From: Rhodospirillales bacterium
GTDB taxonomy: Bacteria; Pseudomonadota; Alphaproteobacteria; Reyranellales; Reyranellaceae
Assembly: GCA_016185145.1 (NCBI GenBank)
Contig: JACPOB010000070.1
Location: 155,816-219,815, forward strand
Length of the DNA stretch: 64,000 nucleotides
Reading direction: 5' to 3'
In this document: in pieces, positions 44,664 to 54,593 of the stretch
Layout: each line of letters starts with the position of its first letter
How positions within the stretch are numbered: the stretch's first letter is position 1
Translations under genes and position numbers: made by a program
The notes under the pieces: model-generated
The model's database searches: none
What the model was told of the DNA's origin: nothing
What the model saw: only the letters and a program-made list of their open reading frames with translations

Positions 44664-45520
44664 TGGCCGATACCGCCACCCCGGCAAAGCAACATGGCGA
44701 GAAGCCCGCACCGCCCAAGCTTCTGGACGGCGGACAGCTCGTCGATCACCGCGACGGCCGCGACATCGTGCTGAAGCTGCGCGGCGTACGCACGCAGTTC
44801 GGCGACAACATCATCCACGACAATCTCGATTTCGACGTATTTCGCGGCGAGATTGTCGGCCTGGTCGGCGGGTCGGGAACGGGCAAGTCCGTGCTGCTGC
44901 GCACCATCATCGGTCTCAACCGGCACACCAGGGGCACCATCGAGATGCTGGGCGTCGACACCGCCACCCTGCACGGCCAGGCCGAGCGCGCCATGCAGGC
45001 GCGCACCGGTGTGCAGTTTCAGGACGGCGCGCTGTTTTCCTCATTGAGCGTCACCGAGAACATCATCGTGCCGGTTCGCGAGCATGTCGGCCTGGAAGAG
45101 CAGACGATGCGAGACATCGCAGCGCTCAAGGTCGCGATGGTCGGGCTGCCGCCGGACGCCGGCGACAAGAAGCCGTCGGAGCTTTCGGGCGGCATGCGCA
45201 AACGCGCCAGCCTCGCCCGCGCCCTGGCGCTCGACCCGGACGTGCTGTTCCTCGACGAGCCGACGGCCGGTCTCGACCCGATCGGCGCGGCGCACTACGA
45301 CGAACTGGTCAAGGGGTTGAACGAGAGCCTCGGCGTCACGATTCTGATGGTGACGCACGACCTGGATAGCCTTTATGCAGCTTGTGATCGTATTGCCGTG
45401 CTGCTCGACAAGCGCGTCGTGGTAGGTACCATAGACGAGTTGCTGAATTTCGATCATCCCTGGGTCCAGGAATACTTCCGTGGACCGCGCGGGCGGGCGG
45501 CGGCGAAGCAACAGGAGTAG
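44663..45520 (+). CDS. mlaF: MlaF-family lipid ABC ATPase
   Basis: A 285-residue ATPase. Walker A GGSGTGKS follows IVGLV, the signature is ELSGGMRKRASLARAL, Walker B is VLFLDEPTAGLDPIG, and the switch histidine is in MVTHDLDSL. GGMRKR in place of GGQQQR is the MlaF/Ttg2A hallmark. The N-terminal 35 residues are a hydrophilic extension. The C-terminal VQEYFRGPRGRAAA resembles the MlaF tail that contacts MlaB and the second ATPase. Starts on the stop codon of mlaE. Confidence 0.92.
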   Translation: MADTATPAKQHGEKPAPPKLLDGGQLVDHRDGRDIVLKLRGVRTQFGDNIIHDNLDFDVFRGEIVGLVGGSGTGKSVLLRTIIGLNRHTRGTIEMLGVDTATLHGQAERAMQARTGVQFQDGALFSSLSVTENIIVPVREHVGLEEQTMRDIAALKVAMVGLPPDAGDKKPSELSGGMRKRASLARALALDPDVLFLDEPTAGLDPIGAAHYDELVKGLNESLGVTILMVTHDLDSLYAACDRIAVLLDKRVVVGTIDELLNFDHPWVQEYFRGPRGRAAAKQQE

Positions 45521-45531
45521 AGCGTCGGCAA

Positions 45532-46566
45532 ATGGAAAGAAGATCGCCCTATGTGCTGATCGGCGCGGCGATGATCCTGTTCATTGCGGCCGTCGCGGGT
45601 TTCGTCATCTGGAAGCTGCGCGCAGGCGACCGAACGGCGTACGCTTACTACGACATCCTGTTCTCGGGTGACGTGCAGGGGCTCACCACCGATTCGCCGG
45701 TGTTCTATCGCGGCCTCCGCGTCGGCCGCGTCGCCAACATCCAGCTCACCTCGCGCGTCGACACCCAGCGCTCGACGGGGCGTGAGCGGCTCACCGAGAA
45801 GATCGAGGTCACGGTCGCGGTCGACTGGAACATCGACATCCGCGAGCGCTCCTACGCGGTGTTCGAGAAGCCGTTCATCGCCGGCTCGCCGTTCATCCAG
45901 ATCGTCGGCCGCCTCGACGTCGACCAGATCAAGCCCAAGAGGAGGGCGGGCGATCGGCCCTACCCCGAGATCCGCGAGGGCGCCTCGTTCCTGCAGGCGA
46001 CATCGACCTCGGCGCAGGAGCTCCTGACCAAGGCCGGCGTCACGGTCGACCGGTTGAACGAGCTCCTGAGCCCGGACAATGTCGGCGCGATTGCCGACTC
46101 GCTGCGCAACATCCAGACGCTGACCACGGCCTTCGCCAAGCAGGACGCCGCCATCCAATCGACGCTCGCCGAGCTGCCGATCGCCATCGCCGAGTTCCGC
46201 AAGACCTTCGACAAGGTCAACGCCCTGACCGATTCGCTGAACGTGCTCGCGCTGGAACTCGGGCCGCAGGACGCCGCCAGCAAGAAGGCGCTGGCCGGCA
46301 AGGAGCCGAGCGAGCTTTCCAGGACCATCACCGAGGCGCGCTCGGCGCTCAAGAACATCGACAACGCGGCGGGGCAACTCAGCAAGCTGGTCGGCGACAG
46401 CAAGGGACCGGTCAAGAACTTCACCGAGACCGGGCTCAACGAGCTGTCGATGACCATCCGCGAGCTGCGGCAGCTCACCGCCAACCTGAACGTCATCGCC
46501 ACGAGGCTCGAACGGGATCCGTCGGGCTTCGTGTTCAGCGGCAAGCAAGGATACACGCCCAAATGA
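45532..46566 (+). CDS. mlaD: MCE-domain protein MlaD-like
   Basis: A 344-residue protein with one N-terminal membrane helix (about 7-27) and a periplasmic MCE domain (about 40-125; GDVQGLTTDSPVFYRGLRVGRVANIQL). Beyond it is a 200-residue helical extension (about 145-330), much longer than in E. coli MlaD, that could form a PqiB/YebT-like coiled tube. It should hexamerise above MlaE and receive or deliver lipid. It overlaps the downstream lipoprotein gene by four bases. Confidence 0.9.
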   Translation: MERRSPYVLIGAAMILFIAAVAGFVIWKLRAGDRTAYAYYDILFSGDVQGLTTDSPVFYRGLRVGRVANIQLTSRVDTQRSTGRERLTEKIEVTVAVDWNIDIRERSYAVFEKPFIAGSPFIQIVGRLDVDQIKPKRRAGDRPYPEIREGASFLQATSTSAQELLTKAGVTVDRLNELLSPDNVGAIADSLRNIQTLTTAFAKQDAAIQSTLAELPIAIAEFRKTFDKVNALTDSLNVLALELGPQDAASKKALAGKEPSELSRTITEARSALKNIDNAAGQLSKLVGDSKGPVKNFTETGLNELSMTIRELRQLTANLNVIATRLERDPSGFVFSGKQGYTPK

Positions 46567-47300
46567 TACTTCGCCTGGCCGCCCTTGCGGGGGCGGTCGT
46601 CCTGCTCGCCGGTTGCCAGTTCATCAGTGCGGTCGACGCGGCCACCGAGCCGCAGGACCTCTACACGGTCACTCCCAAGAGCACCTTCGATCCCGGCCTG
46701 CCGTCGGTCTACTGGCAGCTCGCGGTCGAGGCGCCGGCCGCCGCCGCCAACCTCAATACCGGCCGTATCGCCATCGCCATGACACCGACCTCGACGGACT
46801 ACTACGCCAAGGCGGCGTGGACCGATCGCGCGCCGCTGATGGTGCAGACCAGGATCGTCGATTCCTTCGAGAACACGCGCAAGATCGTGGCGGTCGCCCG
46901 CGAATCGATCGGCATCCGCGCCAACTACGTGCTGCAGCCCGACCTGCGCAACTTCGAGGCGCTGTACTATTACGGCAAGCCGCCGATCGTGCGCGTGCGC
47001 ATCATTGCCAAGCTGGTGCGCATGCCCGACCGGCAGATCATCGGCGTCGGATCCTTCGAGCGCTGCGTGCGTGCACGCGCCGATTCGGTTCCCAAGGTCG
47101 TCGACGCCTTCGACCAGGCGCTGGGCAGCGTCATCAAGCGGCTCGTCGCCTGGACGCTGCGCACGCCGCCGGCGCGTCCGGCTGCGGACGATGCGCCTTA
47201 CAACATCGAGCGCTATCGCAACCCGGCCAATGCCGTGATCGACAGCGAGAACTGCCCGAATGGCGGCGACGCCTCGATGGTGCCGTTCACGGACGAGTAG
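46563..47300 (+). CDS. ABC-type transport auxiliary lipoprotein (PqiC/ABC_trans_aux-like)
   Basis: A 245-residue lipoprotein with lipobox LLAGC (Cys at 18). The domain matches the ABC_trans_aux pattern (PF03886): WQLAVEAPAAAANLNTGRIAIAM, then YYAKAAWTDRAPLMVQTRIVDSFE and the C-terminal FDQALGSVIKRLVAWTL. PqiC-like proteins link MCE tubes to the outer membrane. It closes the mla operon and takes the place of a MlaC/MlaA shuttle, which is absent here. Confidence 0.85.
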   Translation: MILRLAALAGAVVLLAGCQFISAVDAATEPQDLYTVTPKSTFDPGLPSVYWQLAVEAPAAAANLNTGRIAIAMTPTSTDYYAKAAWTDRAPLMVQTRIVDSFENTRKIVAVARESIGIRANYVLQPDLRNFEALYYYGKPPIVRVRIIAKLVRMPDRQIIGVGSFERCVRARADSVPKVVDAFDQALGSVIKRLVAWTLRTPPARPAADDAPYNIERYRNPANAVIDSENCPNGGDASMVPFTDE

Positions 47301-47301
47301 C

Positions 47302-47443
47302 GCTGGGGGCGCGCCACTCCAGTGGCGCGTCATGCTCTTCCGGACCGCGAGCTTCCAGCTCGCTCATGAATCATGAGCGCGCAGGATGCGCGCGGTCCTG
47401 AAGAGCATGAGAAAACGCGCCACTGGAGTGGCGCGCCCCCAGC
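47302..47443. repeat. Composite repeat: CGCGCC hairpin, type B pair, inverted CGCGCC hairpin
   Basis: GCTGGGGGCGCGCCACTCCAG lies at the left and its inverted copy at the right. Between them are two type B units with different cores, GAGCTTCCAGCTC (left) and GCGCGCAGGATGCGCGC (right). The units cannot pair with each other through their cores, yet each pairs with itself. Confidence 0.8.
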
Positions 47444-48508
47444 CTAAGCCCTTTTCTCCACCATCTTCCACGCCATGTCGGCCATCGCCTTGGCGCGATT
47501 GCCGTACTTGGTGGCGGTTTCCGACGAGGCGTTGCCGTCGAGGCCGCGCTTGTAGACGCCCTGCACGATGGCGGCGAGGCGGAACAGGGAGAAGGCGAGG
47601 TAGAAGTCGAAGGACGGCACTTCCTTGCGGCCGGTCCGCCGCGCGTAGGCCGCGAGATACTCGGGCTCGGTCGGGACGCCGAAGGCCTCGAGGTCGAGAC
47701 CGGCATAGCCGCCCGAGGCGCCGAAACCCTCGCCGAAGTGGTACATCATGCAGTTGTAGCCGAGGTCGGCCAGCGGATGGCCGAGCGTGCTGAGCTCCCA
47801 GTCGAGCACCGCCACGATACGCGGTTCGGTCGGATGGACGATGGTGTTGCCCAGCCGATAGTCGCCATGGTTGATGCGCGTCTCGTCGCCCGGCGGAATG
47901 TTGGCCGGCAGCCACTGCTTCAGCTGCTCCATCGCCTCGATGTGTTCGGTACGCGCGAGGTCGTACTGGCTCGACCAGCGCGCGATCTGGCGCTGGATGT
48001 ACTGGCCCTCGCGGCCGAAGTCGCCGAGGCCGACGGCGCGGTAGTCGACGTTGTGGATGCGGGCCAGCACGTCGTTCATGGAATCGAAGATCGCGGCCCG
48101 ATCGGCGGGCGCGATGCCGGGCATCTTGGGATCGGCCAGGACGCGGCCCGGCGTGAATTCCATGATGTAGAAGGCAGTGCCGATCACCCCGTCGTCCTGG
48201 CAGAGCGCATAGGGTTTCGGGACGGGCACGTCGGTATGGTCGCTGAGCGCCTTGATCACGCGATACTCGCGATCGACCTGGTGCGCCGAAGGCAGGAGCT
48301 TGCCCGGCGGCTTCTTGCGCAGGACGTACATGCGTCCGCCGCCGTCCGTGATGTGGAATGTCGGATTGCTCTGGCCGCCCTCGAACTGGAGCACCCGCGC
48401 AGGGCCGCGGTAGCCGTCGACATGGGCCTTCATGTAATCGGCGAGCCGCGCCTCATCGAAGACATGGGCGGCACGGACGGGAGTCAGGTTCTCGGGCAAT
48501 TGGGACAT
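47444..48508 (-). CDS. APH-fold phosphotransferase (ACAD10/11 N-terminal-domain-like)
   Basis: A 354-residue aminoglycoside-phosphotransferase-fold kinase. QFEGGQSNPTFHI is the glycine-rich loop, VLRKKPPG carries the ATP lysine, INHGDYRLGN is the Brenner catalytic loop with its Asp, and VLDWELSTLGHPLADLGYN gives the metal-binding Asp. This exact set marks the family fused to acyl-CoA dehydrogenases in animal ACAD10/11, which phosphorylate 4-hydroxyacyl-CoAs. That role is plausible given the many acyl-CoA genes nearby, but no acyl-CoA dehydrogenase is adjacent here. Confidence 0.85.
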   Translation of the reverse strand: MSQLPENLTPVRAAHVFDEARLADYMKAHVDGYRGPARVLQFEGGQSNPTFHITDGGGRMYVLRKKPPGKLLPSAHQVDREYRVIKALSDHTDVPVPKPYALCQDDGVIGTAFYIMEFTPGRVLADPKMPGIAPADRAAIFDSMNDVLARIHNVDYRAVGLGDFGREGQYIQRQIARWSSQYDLARTEHIEAMEQLKQWLPANIPPGDETRINHGDYRLGNTIVHPTEPRIVAVLDWELSTLGHPLADLGYNCMMYHFGEGFGASGGYAGLDLEAFGVPTEPEYLAAYARRTGRKEVPSFDFYLAFSLFRLAAIVQGVYKRGLDGNASSETATKYGNRAKAMADMAWKMVEKRA

Positions 48509-48650
48509 AGGTTGGATGCTGCTGGTGACATTGCTGTGGTCGTGACGGTTTTACCGCCGAAGTGGGGCGAAGACGAGGGATGCCGCAAAACGGCCGGGCG
48601 TAGCGACTGAAGACGGTACATCCGCCGTCGCTTCACGACTCGAGGAAAAG

Positions 48651-49709
48651 ATGTCCAAATTCCGCAGCATCCCTTACGCCGTCCTGGCGGGCAGTCTGCT
48701 CGTCGGCGGCAGCGCGTACGCGCAATCGATGTACAGCATCGATCAGCGCCAGGATTACCAGCAGAATCGCATCGAGCAGGGCATCCGCAGCGGCCAGATC
48801 ACCCAGAGCGAGGCTTGGCGCCTCGAGCAGGGCGAGCGGGCGATCGACCGCGCCCAGGCCCGCGCCCGAGCCGACGGCGTCGTGACCCAACAGGAGCGCA
48901 ACCGCATCGATCGCATGACTGACCGCGAAGGCCAGCAGATCTATCGCCAGAGCCACGACAGCCAGCAGGCCTGGGATCGCGGTCAGAACTGGGGCCGCAC
49001 CGATGGCCGCTATGACGGCTGGCGCGACCGCAACGGCTATGCGGGCCGTGACGGTGGTCGCGACGGATGGGGTAACCACAGCTGGGGCGACCGCAACGGC
49101 GGCCACAACAATTGGAGGGACCGCAACTGGGGTGACCGCGGCGACCAGGGACGGCACTACGGCTGGAACAACGGCCAGCACAACGGCTGGGACGGCAATC
49201 GCCCGCCGGGCGTCGAGCGCCGCGATGCGTGGAACGACCGTCGCATCGACAACGGCCAGCGCGACGGCTCGCTGACCCGGGGCGAAGCCAACCGGCTGGA
49301 TCGCGGCCAGAATCGCATCGACCGCTACGAGGCGAATGCCCGCTCCGACGGCCGTGTGTCGCCGTATGAGCGCGGACGCATCGACCAGATGCAGAACAAC
49401 CAGAGCCAGCGCATCTACGACGCCCGCCACAACGAGCGGACGCAAGCCACGCCGACACCGACGCAGCAGCCGTCCGCCAACTGGGGCAATGGCGGCTGGC
49501 GGATGCAGCAGGCCAACATGACGCCACAGGCGCAGGCACCTCGCCAGCAGCAGCCTCAGCAGCAGAGCTGGGGCGGCAACGGTGGCTGGCGCATGCAGCA
49601 GGCGAGCGCACCCGCGCCGCAGCCGCAGCGGATGAGCGCGCCTGCACCGCAGCCGCGGCAGGCCTATACGCCGCCGTCGGGCGGCGGGCAGCGGTCGCGC
49701 GGCCGATAG
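48651..49709 (+). CDS. Secreted repetitive protein with duplicated acidic-loop module and W/G/N-rich linker
   Basis: A 352-residue exported protein with signal peptide MSKFRSIPYAVLAGSLLVGGSAYA-Q. Two copies of a 65-residue helical module occur at about 36-102 and 194-260: (R/D)RI..G..(S/D)G.(I/L)T..EA.RL..G...ID(R), then A.(A/S)DG.V(T/S)..ER.RID, then IY...H. The DG(V/R)V(T/S)xxE turns resemble half EF-hands. Between the modules is an arginine/glycine/tryptophan/asparagine-rich stretch (112-186) with DRNxxG repeats; the tail is Gln/Pro/Ala-rich with two NGGWRMQQA repeats. Function unknown. Confidence 0.75.
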   Translation: MSKFRSIPYAVLAGSLLVGGSAYAQSMYSIDQRQDYQQNRIEQGIRSGQITQSEAWRLEQGERAIDRAQARARADGVVTQQERNRIDRMTDREGQQIYRQSHDSQQAWDRGQNWGRTDGRYDGWRDRNGYAGRDGGRDGWGNHSWGDRNGGHNNWRDRNWGDRGDQGRHYGWNNGQHNGWDGNRPPGVERRDAWNDRRIDNGQRDGSLTRGEANRLDRGQNRIDRYEANARSDGRVSPYERGRIDQMQNNQSQRIYDARHNERTQATPTPTQQPSANWGNGGWRMQQANMTPQAQAPRQQQPQQQSWGGNGGWRMQQASAPAPQPQRMSAPAPQPRQAYTPPSGGGQRSRGR

Positions 49710-49762
49710 TCAGTTCGTGGGACAGGACGCGCTGTGTACGTAGCGCGTCCTCAGTTCTCGCC

Positions 49763-51322
49763 TCAATTCACCTGGCGCTGCTTGTCGCCCCAGTAGGGTT
49801 TGCGTAGCTCGCGCTTGAGGATCTTGCCGGTCGGGTTGCGCGGCAGGGCGTCGACGAAGTCGACCGACTTCGGCAGCTTGTAGCCGGCGATGCGTTCGCG
49901 CGCCCAGCCGATCAGCTCGCCGGCGCTCGCGTCGGCGCCGGGCTTCTTGACGACGACGGCCTTCACGGCTTCACCCCAGCGCTCGTCGGGCACGCCGATC
50001 ACGGCGACGTCGGCGACGGCGGGGTGGCCGAACAGCGCGCTCTCGACCTCCGCGGGATAGATGTTCTCGCCGCCCGACACGATCATGTCCTTCACGCGGT
50101 CGTAGATGTAGAGGTAGCTCTTGTCGTCGAGATAGCCTGCGTCGCCGGTGAAGAACCAGTCGCCCTGGATGGCGCGCTTGGTGTCGTCGGGCAGGTTCCA
50201 GTAGCCGCCCATGATCTGCCGCGAGCGCACGGCGATCTCGCCGACCTGGCCCGCCGCCATGTCCTTGCCGTCGTCGCCGACGATGCGCAGTTCGACGCCT
50301 TCCTGCGCGTAGCCGCAGGACAAGAGCTTCTTCGCGTCGGCCGGATCATGATCGTCGGGCGGCAGCAGGGTGATGGCGCCGGTCGTCTCGGTGAGACCGT
50401 AGACCTGCTGGAAGCCGCAGGGAAAGATGTCCATCGCCTGCCTCAGGAGGTCGGCGGGTATCGGCGCCGCGCCGTAGACGATCAGGCGCAGGCTCGAAAG
50501 GTCGGTCTCGCGGATCTGCGGCGCCTGCACCAGGAACAGGATCATGGCCGGCACCAGCAGCATGACCTGCAGCTTCTCGCGCTCGACGGTCTGCAGTATC
50601 TCGACCGGCACGAACTCCCTCATCACATGGTTGGTGGCGCCGCCGAACAGGCCGGCGATGCCCCAGCCGGCGCCGCCGATGTGGAACATCGGCAGGCAGA
50701 CGAGATTGGGCACACCCTCGGCCAGCAGCCAGGTCCTGGTCCACAGCGGCAGCATCCAGGCGAAGTTGGCGTTGGTCAGCTCCGCGCCCTTGGGCAGTCC
50801 CGTCGTGCCGCTGGTGTAGAACTGCACCGCCGTGTCGGTCGGCTTGACCGGCAGGTCGGGGTCGGCATCGGGATGGCGGTCGCGCCAGGCATCGAAGGAG
50901 TCCCACGCCGGATGGCGGGCGCCGAAGGCGATGATCTTTCGGACCGTCCTCAACTCGTCGCGGATCTTATCGACGACCGGAAAGAACTCCTCGCCGACGA
51001 ACAGGATCTCGGCCTTGGCATCGTTGATGATATGCAGCACTTCCGGTGCGGCGAGCCGCCAGTTCACCGAGACCATCACGGCATTGGCCTTGGCGACGCC
51101 GAACAGCAGCTCGAAGAAGATGTCGCTGCTCTTGTCGAGATGGGCGATGCGCGCCTGCGGCTTGATGTCCTCGGCGATCAGGCCGTTGGCGACGCGGCTT
51201 GCCGCGCGGTCGAGCGCGGCGTAGCTCGTCTTGTGGCCGGCATGGACCAGGGCAGCAGCGTCGGGGCGATCGGCCGCATGCCGCCGCACGATGTCCGCCA
51301 GGCTGGTGATCTCGATGCTCAT
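49763..51322 (-). CDS. Acyl-CoA synthetase (AMP-forming)
   Basis: A 519-residue ANL-superfamily ligase. P-loop YTSGTTGLPKG is at about 169-179, YGLTETTG and FFTGDAGY are present, DRVKDMIVSGGENIYP is the hinge, and PRNPTGKILKRELR carries the catalytic lysine. It resembles medium/long-chain acyl-CoA synthetases of the FadD3/AlkK type. It activates a carboxylic acid, perhaps a side-chain or aromatic acid. It stands alone on the minus strand; the start is divergent from the UDP-xylose synthase with about 100 bases between. Confidence 0.87.
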   Translation of the reverse strand: MSIEITSLADIVRRHAADRPDAAALVHAGHKTSYAALDRAASRVANGLIAEDIKPQARIAHLDKSSDIFFELLFGVAKANAVMVSVNWRLAAPEVLHIINDAKAEILFVGEEFFPVVDKIRDELRTVRKIIAFGARHPAWDSFDAWRDRHPDADPDLPVKPTDTAVQFYTSGTTGLPKGAELTNANFAWMLPLWTRTWLLAEGVPNLVCLPMFHIGGAGWGIAGLFGGATNHVMREFVPVEILQTVEREKLQVMLLVPAMILFLVQAPQIRETDLSSLRLIVYGAAPIPADLLRQAMDIFPCGFQQVYGLTETTGAITLLPPDDHDPADAKKLLSCGYAQEGVELRIVGDDGKDMAAGQVGEIAVRSRQIMGGYWNLPDDTKRAIQGDWFFTGDAGYLDDKSYLYIYDRVKDMIVSGGENIYPAEVESALFGHPAVADVAVIGVPDERWGEAVKAVVVKKPGADASAGELIGWARERIAGYKLPKSVDFVDALPRNPTGKILKRELRKPYWGDKQRQVN

Positions 51323-51424
51323 CCGAACGCTTCCCCCGACTGCCGCAGCATCTTCAGCGCTTTGGGAGTGATTTCAAGGGATTGATCGCCTACGGTGGGG
51401 TGTGGGATTGCTTTCCGAGGAAAC

Positions 51425-52399
<975 letters not shown>

Positions 52400-52400
52400 T

Positions 52401-52515
52401 CTTGCCGGACCGCGGGCCTCCAGGCCCGCTCATGCTCATACTCTTCCGGACCGCGAGCCTCCGGCTCGCTCATGATTCATGAGCGAGCCGGAGGCTCGCG
52501 GTCCGGAAGAGTATG
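52401..52515. repeat. Type B repeat array (three units)
   Basis: One unit GCGGGCCTCCAGGCCCGC, then a perfect pair with core GAGCCTCCGGCTC inverted around CATGATTCATGA. All are bordered by CCGGACC/GGTCCGG. It separates convergent genes. Confidence 0.8.
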
Positions 52516-52534
52516 AAAAGACGTGTCATCTGCG

Positions 52535-53557
52535 CTACTGAGCGGCCACCGCGCGCGGCAGGGCGTTGACGACGGAGGCCTTGCCCGAGGTCATCTCGTC
52601 GTAGATCCACTTGTAGGTCTTCTCCAGGCCGTCCTCGAGACGGATGGAAGGCGCCCAGTTCATCAGCTTCTTGATCAGGTCGTTGTCGCTGTTGCGGCCG
52701 CGCACGCCCTTGGGCGCGTCGAGCTTGTAGGAGCGCTTCAGCTTCACGCCGGCGATCTTCTCGACGATGTCGACCAGGCGGTTGATGCTGACCAGTTCGT
52801 CGCTGCCGATGTTCAGCGGCTCGATGATGTCGCTCTCCAGCAGGCGGATCGTGCCGTCGGTGCAGTCGTCGATATACATGAACGAGCGGGTCTGCTCGCC
52901 GTCACCCCAGATCTCGATCTCGTGCTTGCCCGAGAGTTTGGCGGCGATGACCTTGCGGCAGATCGCGGCCGGCGCCTTCTCGCGGCCGCCGTCATAGGTG
53001 CCTTCAGGCCCATAGACGTTGTGGTAGCGCGCCACGCGGGTGGCGAGGCCGTAGTCTTCCCGGTAGTGGCGGGCCATGCGCTCGCTGAACAGCTTCTCCC
53101 AGCCATAGCCGTCTTCCGGCATGGCGGGGTAGGCGTCCTCCTCCTTGAGCGCGGTGACGTCGGCGCGGGTCTGCTTGTCGCCGTTGTAGACGCAGGCCGA
53201 CGACGAATAGAAGAAGCGCTGGGTGCCGGCTTCCTTGGCGGCCACCAGCATGTGGGTGCTGACCAGCACCGACAGCATGCACTCGGCCTTGTGGGTCTCG
53301 ATGAAGCCCATGCCGCCCATGTCGGCGGCGAGGTTGTAGATCGTGTGGGCGCCCTTGGCGGCGGCGCGGCAGGGTTCGAGCAGGGCGAGATCGCCCACCT
53401 GGTTCTCGACGCCCGGGGTCTTCTGGTACCACTCGTTGAGCGGCTTCACGTCGACGGCGCGGATCCTGGTGTGGCCGCGTTGCTGCAGGACGCGGACCAG
53501 ATGGCCGCCGATGAAGCCACCGGCGCCGGTGACGACCACGAGATCATTCTTGGACAT
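52535..53557 (-). CDS. GDP-mannose 3,5-epimerase
   Basis: A 340-residue extended SDR. TGAGGFIGGHLV is the cofactor loop, LAADMGGMGFIETH is the hallmark of GDP-mannose 3,5-epimerase (plant GME), SSSACVYN and DGYGWEKLFSERM give the catalytic Tyr and Lys region, and the HNVYGPEGTYDGGREKAPAA block is also family-specific. It converts GDP-D-mannose to GDP-L-galactose (and L-gulose). I start at the ATG at 53557; a GTG at 53572 is also in frame. In bacteria this enzyme usually feeds polysaccharide synthesis, in line with the neighbouring transferases. Confidence 0.88.
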   Translation of the reverse strand: MSKNDLVVVTGAGGFIGGHLVRVLQQRGHTRIRAVDVKPLNEWYQKTPGVENQVGDLALLEPCRAAAKGAHTIYNLAADMGGMGFIETHKAECMLSVLVSTHMLVAAKEAGTQRFFYSSSACVYNGDKQTRADVTALKEEDAYPAMPEDGYGWEKLFSERMARHYREDYGLATRVARYHNVYGPEGTYDGGREKAPAAICRKVIAAKLSGKHEIEIWGDGEQTRSFMYIDDCTDGTIRLLESDIIEPLNIGSDELVSINRLVDIVEKIAGVKLKRSYKLDAPKGVRGRNSDNDLIKKLMNWAPSIRLEDGLEKTYKWIYDEMTSGKASVVNALPRAVAAQ

Positions 53558-53822
53558 TGACCAGCCTTTCACGCGAAGAGAGGGCTTTTATCCGATTTTT
53601 CAAAGACTTGCGAGGATGGACGTGACCCGCCCTGTGGACTCGCCAAGCGCGATGGGGTGCTCGTTTGCGCGCCTCGAGCGATTCCGTCAAGTCGCCGAGT
53701 GACGCGGCAACTATACGGCGTTTGTCGCCGCCGCTTGCCGCAGCGTTGGGGAAAATCGATGGTCGAGGGGAAAAAACTCTCTTATACCAGCCACATAGGC
53801 CCTCATTGGCCGTCTAGGCATC

Positions 53823-54593
53823 GTGCTGGCCGAAATCACCCCCGTCATCCTGACCTACAACGAAGCGGCCAACATCGGTCGCTCGCTCGAGCGCCTGACA
53901 TGGGCGAAAGAGGTCGTGGTCGTCGACAGCAACTCGACCGACGACACGCTGGCGATCGCCGCCCGCTTCCCCAATGTCCGCACGGTCCGGCGGCCATTCG
54001 ACACCCACGCCGAGCAATGGCGCTTCGCCATCGAGCAGACCGGCATCGGGAGCGGCTGGGTGCTGCGGCTGGACGCCGATTACATGGTCGAGCCGGCGCT
54101 GCGTGACGAGATCGCGGTCCTGACCCCTGCCGAGGAGACCGCGGCCTACGAGATCGCCTTCACTTATTGCATCGACGGCCGGCCGTTGCGCGCCTCGCTC
54201 TATCCCGCGTTGCCCGTCCTGTTCCGGCGCGGCCACGGCCGGTTCGTCCAGGACGGCCATACGGAAAAGCTGCGCATCGACGGGCCGATCGTGAAGCTCG
54301 ATAATCGCCTGCTGCATGACGATCGCAAGAGCCTGGAGCGTTGGCTGCAGTCGCAATCGCGCTACCAGGCGCAGGAAGCCGAGAAGCTCATGAGCCGGCC
54401 GTGGTCCGAGCTCAGCTGGCCCGATCGGATCCGCTGCACGAGGGTCCTGGGGCCGATCGCCGTGGCGGTGCACTGCCTGTTGGTGAAGGGCCTGATATTC
54501 GACGGAGCAGCCGGGCTTCTCTATACAGCCCAGCGCGTGACCGCCGACCTGATCCTCTCCATGCACCTGCTGCGCCGCGACCTCGATCGATGA
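53823..54593 (+). CDS. Glycosyltransferase family 2 (WaaE/KdtX-like)
   Basis: A 256-residue GT-A transferase. TPVILTYNEAANIGRSL and VVVDSNSTDDT form the nucleotide-sugar site, and LRLDADYMV carries the DxD metal motif. FRRGHGRFVQDGHTEKL is typical of the WaaE/LPS-core beta-glucosyltransferase group. The start is a GTG at 53823. One hydrophobic patch near the C-terminus could anchor it to the membrane. Its stop overlaps the carbamoyltransferase start (ATGA). The 265-base gap upstream holds AT-rich segments, with no gene visible. Confidence 0.87.
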   Translation: MLAEITPVILTYNEAANIGRSLERLTWAKEVVVVDSNSTDDTLAIAARFPNVRTVRRPFDTHAEQWRFAIEQTGIGSGWVLRLDADYMVEPALRDEIAVLTPAEETAAYEIAFTYCIDGRPLRASLYPALPVLFRRGHGRFVQDGHTEKLRIDGPIVKLDNRLLHDDRKSLERWLQSQSRYQAQEAEKLMSRPWSELSWPDRIRCTRVLGPIAVAVHCLLVKGLIFDGAAGLLYTAQRVTADLILSMHLLRRDLDR

